Below are positions 28,341 through 36,372 of a DNA stretch of 64,000 nt, one piece after another; the stretch's first letter is position 1, and the number at the start of each line of letters is the position of its first letter. Under the pieces are notes generated by a model. It was not told where the DNA came from and made no database searches. It was given only the letters and a program-made list of their open reading frames with translations. Source of the DNA: an uncultured Dechloromonas sp. (GTDB lineage Bacteria > Pseudomonadota > Gammaproteobacteria > Burkholderiales > Rhodocyclaceae); the NCBI RefSeq assembly GCF_945957265.1, contig NZ_CAMFKO010000015.1, positions 1 through 64,000 of the forward strand. The letters run 5' to 3'. A program made the position numbers and the translations under genes.

Positions 28341-29741
28341 TCAGGCCTTGGAAAGCTGAATGCCGCCGGGATGCGGAACTGCCTCGTCGGTATCTTCCGG
28401 CAGCAGGTTGCCGTCGGCCAGCGCATCGTCCGCCGCGGCCGTCGCCGGATAGCGTTCCGGATACAAATGCCGTTCCGCGACCTGCGCATCGAAGGTTCCC
28501 GACCATTTGGCGATGACCACGGTGGCGACGCTGTTGCCGATGGTGTTGCAGGTGGCGATGGCCATCGACAGGAAGCGATAGACGCCGAAGATCACCGCCA
28601 CGCCTTCGATGGGCAGGATGCCGGTGGAGGTCACCGTCGCCGCGAAGACGACGAAGGAACCACCGGACACCGTCGCCGCCCCCTTGGAGGTGAGCAGCAT
28701 CAGCAGCAGGATGCCGATCTGGGCATCGAGCGACAGCGGCACGCCGTAGGCGTAGGCAATGAACATCACGCCCATCGACATGAAGATCGAAGTGCCGTCG
28801 AGATTGAAGGCATAACCGGTGGGCAGCACCAGGCCGACCGTCTGCTTGCCGCAGCCCAGGCGCTCCAGCTTGATCAGCAGTCGCGGCAGGGCGCTTTCCG
28901 AAGAAGCCGTGCCGAGCACGATGAACACCTCGTCCTTGATGTACTTGAGGAAGCGCCACAGGCTGAAGCCGCTCAGCTTGGCGATAAGACCGAGCACGCC
29001 GACGATGAAGACCAGGACCACGCCGTAGAAGCTCAACACCAGCTGGGTCAGGGCGATCAGTACGGCAGCGCCGCTGCTGCCGACCGAATAGGCCACCGCA
29101 CCGAAAGTGCCGATGGGCGCCAGTTTCATGACCAGGTTGATGAACGAGAACAGCACTTCGGAGATTTGATCGAGGCCCGCGTTGATCTTGCTGCGCTTGC
29201 CTTCCGGAATGGCCAGGATGCCGATGCCGCACATCACCGCCAGGACGACGACCTGCAGCAGTTCGCCCTTGGTGAAGGCGCCGATGAAGTTGTCCGGAAC
29301 GATGTGCGCCAGGAACTCCAGGAAGCTCTGCGGTGCTGCCTTGGCAGCAGCCGGCGGAATGGCGCCGCCGGCCACCGTGGTCATGCCTTCGCCGATGTGG
29401 AGGATGTTGCCGGCGAACAGGCCGAGGATCAGGGCGAAGGTCGACACCACCTCGAAATAGACGATGGAGCGCCAGCCGACCCGACCGGCGCTCTTCACGT
29501 CACCCGCCGAGGCAATGCCATGGACGATGGTCAGGAAGACCAGCGGGGCGACGCCGCACTTGATCAGCGACAGGAACATGTCGCCCAGCGTCTTGAGCTG
29601 CGCCGAGAACTTGGGAAAGGCAAAGCCGACGGCGATGCCGAGGATCAGCGAGACCAGCACCTGCATGCCCAGCTTGCGGTACCACGGCAGCTTCTTGGGG
29701 GTAGCGACGATGGCGTCGGCCGGATGATTTAGTGTTGTCAT
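28341..29741 (-). CDS. DctA-like dicarboxylate:cation symporter
   Basis: A 466-residue DAACS-family transporter (8 helices plus two re-entrant hairpins). Family motifs: GTASSESALPRLL, LVLPTGYAFNLDGTSIFMSM and NTIGNSVATVVIAKW, closest to DctA among subfamilies. It likely imports a C4-dicarboxylate or dicarboxylic amino acid. It is downstream of the lyase gene on the same strand with a 21-bp gap and a GAGGAG site, so transporter and enzyme probably handle the same compound. Confidence 0.9.
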   Translation of the reverse strand: MTTLNHPADAIVATPKKLPWYRKLGMQVLVSLILGIAVGFAFPKFSAQLKTLGDMFLSLIKCGVAPLVFLTIVHGIASAGDVKSAGRVGWRSIVYFEVVSTFALILGLFAGNILHIGEGMTTVAGGAIPPAAAKAAPQSFLEFLAHIVPDNFIGAFTKGELLQVVVLAVMCGIGILAIPEGKRSKINAGLDQISEVLFSFINLVMKLAPIGTFGAVAYSVGSSGAAVLIALTQLVLSFYGVVLVFIVGVLGLIAKLSGFSLWRFLKYIKDEVFIVLGTASSESALPRLLIKLERLGCGKQTVGLVLPTGYAFNLDGTSIFMSMGVMFIAYAYGVPLSLDAQIGILLLMLLTSKGAATVSGGSFVVFAATVTSTGILPIEGVAVIFGVYRFLSMAIATCNTIGNSVATVVIAKWSGTFDAQVAERHLYPERYPATAAADDALADGNLLPEDTDEAVPHPGGIQLSKA

Positions 29742-29762
29742 GTTTGTCTCCTCTCGGGCCGG

Positions 29763-31136
29763 TCAGGCGGTAACGGACTTGGACAGTTCAACGGCGCGAT
29801 CCACCATCTGCGGCGCCAGGCCCAGGTAGTTGGCCGGATCGGTCAGGCGCTCGATGGCGGCGCGGTCGAAGTGCTCGGTGACCGCAGGCAAGGCGGCCAG
29901 TGCTTCGGCCAGCGTGCCGCCCTTTTCATTGACGGTGCGACAGGCGTCGTAAACGATGTCGTGCGCCTGCTGGCGGCCGGTGAAGGGCGCCATGCCCATC
30001 ATCACGGCTTCGGCGACGATCAGGCCCCTGGTGATGCCGAGGTTCTTCTTCATCTGGTCGGTATCGACGATCAGGCCGCCCAGGGCGAACTTGGCTTGAT
30101 GCAGGGCGCCGGCGGTCAGGATGAAGCTCTCCGGAATGGCGATCCATTCGGCGTGCCACGGGCCGGTCGCCCGCTCGAAATCCTGAACCATGGCATCGAC
30201 CATCAGGCCGGCTTGCTGGCGGACGGCCTTGGCGGCGGCGAGCATCAGTTCGCTGGAAATCGGATTGCGCTTCTGCGGCATGGTGCTGCTGGCACCACGG
30301 CCTTTCACGAAGGGTTCATAGACTTCGGCGAACTCGGTGGAGGCCATGATCATGATGTCGAGGGCGATCTTGCCCAGCGAACCGGTGACCAGGGCGAGCA
30401 GGTTGATCGCCTCGGCAAAGCCGTCGCGGGCGACGTGCCAGGTCGTGGCCGGCACGCCGAGGCCGAGTTCCTCGGCCATCGCCTTCTGCACCGCGAAACC
30501 CTTGCTGCCCAGCGAGGCGAGCGTTCCGGCGGCACCGGCAAACTCGACGACTTCGACACGCGGACGCAGCTCGGCGATGCGCTGCTGATGGCGGTCGAAC
30601 ATGGCCAGCCAGATCGCGACCTTGTAGCCGAAGGTGACAGGCAGCGCCTGCTGCAAATGGGTCCGCCCGGCCATCGGCGTGTCGCGATGCTTGACCGCCA
30701 GGTCGGCAAGGATCTGGCGCAGTTCGCGGATGTCGTTGTCGATGACATTCAGGGCATCGCGGACTTGCAGGGCCACCGCGGTATCCATGATGTCCTGGGT
30801 CGTGGCGCCCCAATGCACGTAGCGACCGGCCTCGCCGCACATGGCGACCAGTTGGTGAACCAGCGGCAGGATCGGGTAACCGACGATATCCGTTTCATGG
30901 CGCATGTGATCGAAGTCGATGCGCTCGATCTTCGACTCGCGGGCAATGACGTCGGCCGCTTCGGCCGGAATCACACCGACCCGGGCTTCGGCCCTGGCCA
31001 GCGCGACCTCGGCATCGATATAGCGCTGGATCAGCGCGTGGTCGGAAAAGATGTTGCGCATGGTGGCGGTGCCGAAGGCATCGCGGTACAGGATGGAATC
31101 GACGACGGTGCTGGCCATCGGGATGGAATGTGACAT
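29763..31136 (-). CDS. Fumarase/aspartase superfamily lyase (adenylosuccinate-lyase-like)
   Basis: A 457-residue lyase of the fumarase II/aspartase superfamily. The signature loop is GASSTMPQKRNPISSE at about 283-298; the upstream WGATTQDIMDTA and AGRTHLQQALPVTFG blocks are typical. It is closer to PurB, carboxymuconate cycloisomerase and amino-polycarboxylate lyases than to fumarase. It would eliminate an amine or similar group from a succinate-type substrate. Coupling to a DctA-like transporter and a GntR regulator points to catabolism of an imported dicarboxylate; substrate unknown. Confidence 0.85.
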   Translation of the reverse strand: MSHSIPMASTVVDSILYRDAFGTATMRNIFSDHALIQRYIDAEVALARAEARVGVIPAEAADVIARESKIERIDFDHMRHETDIVGYPILPLVHQLVAMCGEAGRYVHWGATTQDIMDTAVALQVRDALNVIDNDIRELRQILADLAVKHRDTPMAGRTHLQQALPVTFGYKVAIWLAMFDRHQQRIAELRPRVEVVEFAGAAGTLASLGSKGFAVQKAMAEELGLGVPATTWHVARDGFAEAINLLALVTGSLGKIALDIMIMASTEFAEVYEPFVKGRGASSTMPQKRNPISSELMLAAAKAVRQQAGLMVDAMVQDFERATGPWHAEWIAIPESFILTAGALHQAKFALGGLIVDTDQMKKNLGITRGLIVAEAVMMGMAPFTGRQQAHDIVYDACRTVNEKGGTLAEALAALPAVTEHFDRAAIERLTDPANYLGLAPQMVDRAVELSKSVTA

Positions 31137-31195
31137 GAGCGTCTCCTCTGAATGTCGTTTGTGGCGTGTCTGAATCTGGCTGCCCAAACCCAAAT

Positions 31196-31234
31196 ATGTC
31201 CGGACATGTTTCCAATCTATTATGTCCGGACATA
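31196..31234. promoter_or_regulatory. Twin GntR-type operators
   Basis: Two identical perfect palindromes, ATGTCCGGACAT, at 31196-31207 and 31222-31233, centres 26 bp apart, in the divergent region between the lyase and the GntR regulator. Most likely the operators of that regulator, controlling both directions. Confidence 0.8.
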
Positions 31235-31271
31235 TATTGCAAGCACTATTTCTGGCGTAGAATTTCGAACC

Positions 31272-32012
31272 ATGAAAAAGCCCGCAAGCAAGCCGCATTT
31301 CGCCGAAATCGCCCGCGACCTGACCGAAGGCATCGCCGCGGGTCGCTATCCGGTCGGCAGCGTTCTGCCGGGGGAGCTGGAGTTGTGCGACCTCTACGAC
31401 ACCAGTCGCCACACCATCCGGGCCGCGCTGAACGAGTTGCAGCAACTCGGCCTGGTGTCGCGCAAGAAAAACGCGGGGACACGGGTCGAATCGGCCACGC
31501 CGCGGAACGATTTCAGGCCGTCGCTGGGGTCGCTGGAAGATCTGGTGCAGTTCGGTTCGACCAACGTCCGGGTCGTTCAATCGATCGAGCCGACCACGGT
31601 CAAAGGAGCGCTGGCCAAAACGCTGGGCTGTTTCAACGGGACCGACTGGCTGCGTATTTCCAGCTTGCGGGTCGATAGCGCGACCCAGAAGCCGGTGGGC
31701 TGGACCGATGTGTATGTCGATCCGCAGTACGACGAAATTGCCGACAGGGTGCGTGCGGCGCCCGATACGCTGATCAGCACCTTGATCGAGAAACGCTATG
31801 GGCGGCGGGTGGCCGAAATTCGCCAGGTCGTACGGGCCATCCTGATCCCGCCCCCGACCGCCGCGGCGCTGCAGGTGGACGCGGCGAGTGCCGGTCTGGA
31901 AATCCTCCGCCAATATTTCGATGCGGCGGGTCAGATGTTCGAGGCTTCGATTACCGTCCATCCGGCCGACCGGTTTGCGGTCGCCATGACGCTGCAACGT
32001 TCGGCCCCCTGA
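31272..32012 (+). CDS. GntR/HutC-type transcriptional regulator (UTRA domain)
   Basis: A 246-residue regulator: winged helix-turn-helix at about 8-72 (GELELCDLYDTSRHTIRAAL) and a C-terminal UTRA ligand-binding domain (about 90-240). Two perfect palindromes lie just upstream in the region shared with the divergent lyase-transporter operon, which it presumably represses until an inducer binds. The ATG at 31272 was chosen because it begins the domain; the upstream in-frame extension crosses the operators. Confidence 0.9.
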   Translation: MKKPASKPHFAEIARDLTEGIAAGRYPVGSVLPGELELCDLYDTSRHTIRAALNELQQLGLVSRKKNAGTRVESATPRNDFRPSLGSLEDLVQFGSTNVRVVQSIEPTTVKGALAKTLGCFNGTDWLRISSLRVDSATQKPVGWTDVYVDPQYDEIADRVRAAPDTLISTLIEKRYGRRVAEIRQVVRAILIPPPTAAALQVDAASAGLEILRQYFDAAGQMFEASITVHPADRFAVAMTLQRSAP

Positions 32013-32417
32013 ATGCCGCCCGCTCTAACCATCCCCCCCGCCGAAATCGAATTCACCGCCATCCGCGCCCAGGGCGCCGGGGGGCAGAACGTCAACAAGG
32101 TCTCGAACGCGGTCCACCTGCGCTTCGACATTCCCGCCTCGTCGCTGCAGCCGGAGGTCAAGGAGCGCCTGCTCAAGCTGGGCGATCAGCGGATCAGCAA
32201 GGACGGCGTGGCGATCATCAAGGCACAGGAATTCCGCAGCCTGGAAAAGAACCGGGCCGAGGCGCTGCGCCGGCTGGAACTGCTGGTGAACAGCGTCGCC
32301 GTGCTGCCGCGCAAGCGCCGCCCGACCAAGCCGACGCACGGCTCGGTCAAGCGGCGGCTGGAGCAGAAGGGGCGGCGGGCCGAGATCAAGGCGGGGCGGC
32401 GCTCGACCGGCGACTGA
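32013..32417 (+). CDS. arfB: ArfB (YaeJ), ribosome-rescue peptidyl-tRNA hydrolase
   Basis: A 134-residue release-factor-like protein. The catalytic GGQ is at residues 23-25 (AGGQNVNKV), and the C-terminal tail is strongly basic (KRRPTKPTHGSVKRR), as required to enter the empty mRNA channel of stalled ribosomes. It starts right after the GntR stop codon. Confidence 0.93.
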   Translation: MPPALTIPPAEIEFTAIRAQGAGGQNVNKVSNAVHLRFDIPASSLQPEVKERLLKLGDQRISKDGVAIIKAQEFRSLEKNRAEALRRLELLVNSVAVLPRKRRPTKPTHGSVKRRLEQKGRRAEIKAGRRSTGD

Positions 32418-32585
32418 GCGTCCCGCGCCTGGCGGCAATGCACCGCTCAGCCCGGGGTACACGCTCGATGCGGCGGACCTGGGTCGGTCAATCTCCTCCC
32501 TGGCGGCAACTTTCCCAGGCGTCCGCCGGTCTCAACCTGATAAGGCAGGCAAGCGCAACGACGCTGAATCGAGGAGGGAATATCT

Positions 32586-33416
32586 ATGCGGAATGGTGTT
32601 AATCAGGCCATCCAAGCCCATTACGGTCGCTCCGAGTTGGCGGAGGTCATTTTTACGGCCCTGGAGCAAGCGGGCATCGATGTACGGCAACTCTCCCTCG
32701 AGGCGCTGGCGCCCATCGATGAGTTTCATATTCGCGGCCGCGCGGCGACTCTCGAGCTCGCCCAGGCGGCCGGCTTGCGTTCGACAATGCACGTCCTGGA
32801 TATCGGGAGCGGCATTGGCGGAACCTCGCGGTGCCTGGCCAAGGAGTTTGGCTGTCGTGTCACAGGCATCGACCTGACGGACGAATATTGCCAGGTTGCC
32901 GCGATGCTCACCGCCAAGGTTGGCCTCGATGGACTGATTGACTATCGCCAGGGCGACGCGACGAATCTTCCATTCGAAGACAATGCGTTCGATGTCGTCT
33001 GGACAGAGCACGTCGCCATGAACATTCCCGACAAGCGTCGTTTTTACGGCGAGATGTACCGGGTCCTGAAACCCGGGGGAACGCTTGCCATCTACGATGT
33101 CCTCGCCGGCGCCGCCGGACCTGTGCTCTTCCCTGTCCCGTGGGCGCGCACGCCGGAGACGAGTTTTCTCGTGTCGCCGGAAGAGCTGCGCCAACTACTT
33201 GGAGATGCCGGCTTTACGGTTTCGGACTGGCAGGATACGACGGCGGAAGCGCGCGTATGGTTTGTGAACCTGGCCGAGCGCATCCGCCGGGACGGCTTTC
33301 CGGTGCTGGGATTTCATTTGCTGATGGGTCATGACTTTCGCACAATGGCGCAAAACCAGGGTCGCAACCTTGAGGAAGGACGGATTTCCCTCGGGCAAGT
33401 TGTTGCCGCAAAATAA
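32586..33416 (+). CDS. Class I SAM-dependent methyltransferase
   Basis: A 276-residue methyltransferase with SAM motif I VLDIGSGIGGTSRCLA at 70-85, GIDLTDEYC, an acidic GDATNLPFEDNAFDVVW motif and YRVLKPGGTLAIYDV. The overall pattern resembles sarcosine/dimethylglycine or sterol/tocopherol C-methyltransferases. A GGAGGG site precedes the start. Codon use is less GC-rich than the neighbouring nif genes, consistent with later acquisition. Substrate unknown. Confidence 0.82.
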   Translation: MRNGVNQAIQAHYGRSELAEVIFTALEQAGIDVRQLSLEALAPIDEFHIRGRAATLELAQAAGLRSTMHVLDIGSGIGGTSRCLAKEFGCRVTGIDLTDEYCQVAAMLTAKVGLDGLIDYRQGDATNLPFEDNAFDVVWTEHVAMNIPDKRRFYGEMYRVLKPGGTLAIYDVLAGAAGPVLFPVPWARTPETSFLVSPEELRQLLGDAGFTVSDWQDTTAEARVWFVNLAERIRRDGFPVLGFHLLMGHDFRTMAQNQGRNLEEGRISLGQVVAAK

Positions 33417-33464
33417 AAATCATGCCCGGACAAGCCAAGCCAGGGGCCGCTCGGGTAGACGGCA

Positions 33465-34553
33465 TTACCTCCCGGGAGGCAGCGCGATGGGCAGCCCCAT
33501 CTGCTGCCACAGGAGCATGCCGCCGTGCAGGTTGGCGACCTCGGCGAAACCCGCCTCGCGCAGGATGACGGTCGCCTGCCCGGAACGCATGCCGGAGTGG
33601 CATACGGCAATCACCGGTCGGTCGCGCGGGATTTCGTCGATCCGCCCCTTGAGTTCTCCGAGCGGGATAGCGCGGGCACCGGCGATCTTCCCGAGCCCCC
33701 CGTCGATTTCCTCGGGCTGGCGTACATCAAGCACGCAGAGCGCATCGAGGGACTGCGCCACCCACTCCGGATCGATTTCGAGCAGGCCGGCATAGCTCTT
33801 GCGGACCGGCCCCCAGTCGGCCGGCTGCGGCACCTTGCCGTCCTCCGGCATCCCGCAGCGCAGATTGGCCGGCACGGCGATGGCGATCTGTTTGGGATGC
33901 GGCAGGTTCATGTTCTGCATGAAGCCGACGAAATCCTGCTCGTCGGCCTGGCCGCCGATGCGCGGGTTGTGCGCTTTTTCCTCGCCGACCGAGGTGACGG
34001 TGCGGCCACTGTAGTCGTGGCCGGGGTAAACCAGGCAATCGTCGGGCAGGCTGAAAATCTGCTCGGTTATCGAGCGGAACAGCAGGCTGGCATTGCCCTG
34101 CTGAAAATCGCAACGTCCGGCAGCGCGGATCAGCAGGCAGTCGCCAGTGAAGGCCAGGCCGTGGTCGTCGGTGACGAAGCTCAGGCAACCGTCGGTATGC
34201 CCCGGCGTCGCCCGCACCTCGAGATGGCGCCGGCCGAAATCGACGCGGTCGCCATGATCGAGCCGCAGCTTGGCCGCCGATACACTGGCGCCATAGCGCT
34301 TCGAGATGCCGATCAGACAGCCGGTGGCCTGCTGCATCAGCCAGCTGCCGGTCACGTGATCGGCATGGCAATGGGTATCGAGCGAAGCGACCAGCGTCAG
34401 CCCGAGTTCCTCGATCAGGGCACGGTCGCGCAGATGCTGTTCGAACACGGTATCGATGACGACTGCCTGGCGGGTTGCCGAGTCGCCCAGCAGATAGGTG
34501 TAGGTGGACGACGCCGCATCGAATAGCTGCCGAAAAATCAGGTTGCCGTACAT
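33465..34553 (-). CDS. Persulfide dioxygenase-rhodanese fusion (ETHE1-like)
   Basis: A 362-residue protein with an N-terminal metallo-beta-lactamase domain of ETHE1 type (HCHADH at 61-66, later TPGHTDGC, FTGDCLL and YPGHDY) and a C-terminal rhodanese domain with the catalytic Cys at about 318 in the loop CHSGMRSG. Fusions of this kind convert glutathione persulfide to sulfite and pass sulfur to thiosulfate. Soluble, probably cytoplasmic; monocistronic on the minus strand. Confidence 0.92.
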   Translation of the reverse strand: MYGNLIFRQLFDAASSTYTYLLGDSATRQAVVIDTVFEQHLRDRALIEELGLTLVASLDTHCHADHVTGSWLMQQATGCLIGISKRYGASVSAAKLRLDHGDRVDFGRRHLEVRATPGHTDGCLSFVTDDHGLAFTGDCLLIRAAGRCDFQQGNASLLFRSITEQIFSLPDDCLVYPGHDYSGRTVTSVGEEKAHNPRIGGQADEQDFVGFMQNMNLPHPKQIAIAVPANLRCGMPEDGKVPQPADWGPVRKSYAGLLEIDPEWVAQSLDALCVLDVRQPEEIDGGLGKIAGARAIPLGELKGRIDEIPRDRPVIAVCHSGMRSGQATVILREAGFAEVANLHGGMLLWQQMGLPIALPPGR

Positions 34554-34571
34554 GGATGAATACCCTCCGGG

Positions 34572-35003
34572 TTAGCTGTCGCGTCTTGCCCTTTGCAGAA
34601 TAAGGCTACGCACCCAACCGCCGATCGCCACACACGTTCCAAACGGCGATATCGCAAAAATGAAGCCCGCCATTGCGTTGGACATTAAGGCTTCAAGGAG
34701 CGTAAACGACGGGTTGAACATCAGCGCAACAGCCCCATCGGCGAGAGAAAGCACGATCGCGAAAGGTATCGAGATGCCCGCCAGGAATAGCCATTCTCTT
34801 GGTGCTTTTGGGACTTGCCTGTGGCCCCAGCAAAAAAAGGAGAAGGCTGCCAATGCCGCGAAGATGAGTAACCAGAACGAGCGGCTCACCAGTTTGTCTG
34901 GCACGAGCCATGCGACTCCCATTGTCATGGCGGCGAGGATAACGATTCCGACAAGGTTCGCCATTGCCGATGATGTGCCTGTTAGACGTGAGAACAACGA
35001 CAT
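34572..35003 (-). CDS. Small integral membrane protein, unknown
   Basis: A 143-residue protein with about four membrane helices (AMANLVGIVILAAMTMG, FWLLIFAALAAFSFF, LFLAGISIPFAIVLSLADG and MAGFIFAISPFGTC). No family recognised. No good ribosome site is visible; the ATG at 35003 is chosen because the upstream frame looks non-coding. GC content is visibly lower than in surrounding operons. Confidence 0.5.
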   Translation of the reverse strand: MSLFSRLTGTSSAMANLVGIVILAAMTMGVAWLVPDKLVSRSFWLLIFAALAAFSFFCWGHRQVPKAPREWLFLAGISIPFAIVLSLADGAVALMFNPSFTLLEALMSNAMAGFIFAISPFGTCVAIGGWVRSLILQRARRDS

Positions 35004-35082
35004 GGATACGTCGTGCCACCAGGGCGATTGACCGGAAAATTCGACAGACGGCTCCTGGCCACACTGCGACCTTCTGATTTTG

Positions 35083-35292
35083 CTAGCGGAAATACCACGA
35101 TCGTCCCGTGCAGAGAAACAAAGAGAAAATGCAGAACTGACCTGCCACAACAAGCCAGTACACCGTTGGTTTATCCTGCCGATAAATAATCGTGTGCCAC
35201 CACCATACGCCTAAGGCCTTGCCGGAAATAAGCGCCCAAATAGGGATAGCGGCCAAGAGAAGCGCGACTGAGTAATAAACGGTATCGGTCAT
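35083..35292 (-). CDS. Small membrane protein, unknown
   Basis: A 69-residue protein with two likely helices (VALLLAAIPIWALISG and WLVVAGQFCIFSLFLC) and a Trp-rich linker. It precedes the four-helix protein on the same strand. The family is not recognised and the ribosome site is weak. Confidence 0.45.
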   Translation of the reverse strand: MTDTVYYSVALLLAAIPIWALISGKALGVWWWHTIIYRQDKPTVYWLVVAGQFCIFSLFLCTGRSWYFR

Positions 35293-35664
35293 GGATTATC
35301 TGCGGGCCGCAACAAGGATGTAGGGAAAAGCCATTTGTAGCGAATAGCCACGATAAGATAAGTCAATTGGATGGCGTCGCCAAACTCCCACTTTTGACCG
35401 CATCCCGCATGAAGAATCATGCCTGAAAGCGGCCGTACGGGGCGTACTCTCGCACAGCCGCACAATGAGCCAGCCGGCTTTCAGTCTGCCCGGAAGTCGC
35501 CAGAACGTCATCTCCCTTGGTGCGCCGCATTGAGCGTGCCCCGTAGGCCGACGCATCCAGCCCCGCAGTATCGCCTCCGAGAACTTTATCCAGCCCACAG
35601 GCATCCAATGCCCATGCCGCAGCGGCATTCCGAAGACATTCTCCGAAACTTTCCGAAGGGGCGA
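35293..35664. other. Gene-poor segment (372 bp)
   Basis: No convincing gene. It has lower GC than neighbours and contains the integrase remnant at 35477-35566 on the minus strand. Nothing else was recognised. Confidence 0.5.
35477..35566 (-). pseudogene. Tyrosine integrase C-terminal remnant with internal deletion
   Basis: Minus-strand translation reads AGLDASAYGARSMRRTK then GDDVLATSGQTES. The first part matches the GLDPSAYGTHSMRRTK segment of small phage-integrase-family proteins; the second resembles the DDALAIAEQTE that normally follows about 35 residues later. The intervening LGHT/RYL part with the catalytic residues is missing. It is read as a decayed integrase marking past insertion. 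Rests on two short motifs. Confidence 0.5.
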
Positions 35665-36162
35665 ATGATGAAAAAGAATCTTGGTTGCGTATTGGCATTG
35701 ACCCTGTTGTCCATCAGCGGCCTGGCGACTGCCCAGACTACCGCCAAACAGCTGCTTGGCGGCTGGTCGCTGGTTTCGCTGGAAACCGACACGGCTGACG
35801 GCCGTATCCAGGCGTTTGGCCCCCGGCCAATCGGGTACATCAACTTTGGCCCGGATGGCCGCATTGCTGCGCAGTTCATGCGTCCGGACATCCCGAAAAT
35901 AGCGGCCAACAACCGCCAGAAGGCGACGCAGGAAGAAAATGCGGCTATCGCGCAGGGGGTCATGGCTTTCTTTGGCGAATGGAAGCTGCTTGATCCCAAA
36001 ACGGGTGAAATCAGCCTCCATGTCATTGGCAGTTCGTTCCCCAACTGGAACGGAAGCGACCAGAAACGCTTCATCAAGGTCAGCGGAGATGCCATGACGA
36101 TCATCAACCCCAGTTCGCCCTCCGCTGGCACATCCACCGTCATGCTCACCCGGCTCAAATAG
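35665..36162 (+). CDS. Secreted lipocalin-like domain protein
   Basis: A 165-residue protein with a signal peptide (1-23, ending LATAQ) and a lipocalin-like domain: LLGGWSLVSLET, GRIQAFGPRPIGYINFGPDGRIAAQFM, SFPNWNGSDQKRFIKVSGD. This family commonly has the opening GxW and a G-x-I-x-Y segment; ligands are mostly unknown. The ATG at 35665, followed at once by a second ATG, has a GAAGGGG site. Confidence 0.8.
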   Translation: MMKKNLGCVLALTLLSISGLATAQTTAKQLLGGWSLVSLETDTADGRIQAFGPRPIGYINFGPDGRIAAQFMRPDIPKIAANNRQKATQEENAAIAQGVMAFFGEWKLLDPKTGEISLHVIGSSFPNWNGSDQKRFIKVSGDAMTIINPSSPSAGTSTVMLTRLK

Positions 36163-36241
36163 TTGCCCGATACGCTGCATGCCCGCCGGACAGTTTCCGA
36201 TGCGAAGCTGTCCATCCGGGGGCCGGGCGGCCATCCGGGTC

Positions 36242-36257
36242 TGTAGGTTTTGCGACA
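36242..36257 (+). promoter_or_regulatory. NifA upstream activator site (nifB)
   Basis: Exact TGT-N10-ACA, 63 bp upstream of the nifB -24 element. Confidence 0.75.
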
Positions 36258-36320
36258 TCCGATCAGACACCCCGCCCCCACAAACACGACAGGCCATTGT
36301 TTTAATTAAGAAAACATCAC

Positions 36321-36336
36321 TGGCACAGCGATTGCT
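36321..36336 (+). promoter_or_regulatory. Sigma54 (-24/-12) promoter of nifB
   Basis: TGGCAC, five bases, TTGCT: perfect RpoN promoter, 37 bp upstream of the nifB GTG start. Confidence 0.9.
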
Positions 36337-36372
36337 GAATAGGCTCCGAACAGTTTTCGAGGAGCCTTCATC

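Noticed and set aside
32418..32585. Possible TPP- or SAM-type riboswitch before the methyltransferase
   Set aside because: Only a short ACCTGAT match and a weak anti-SD pairing; no complete riboswitch core could be drawn.
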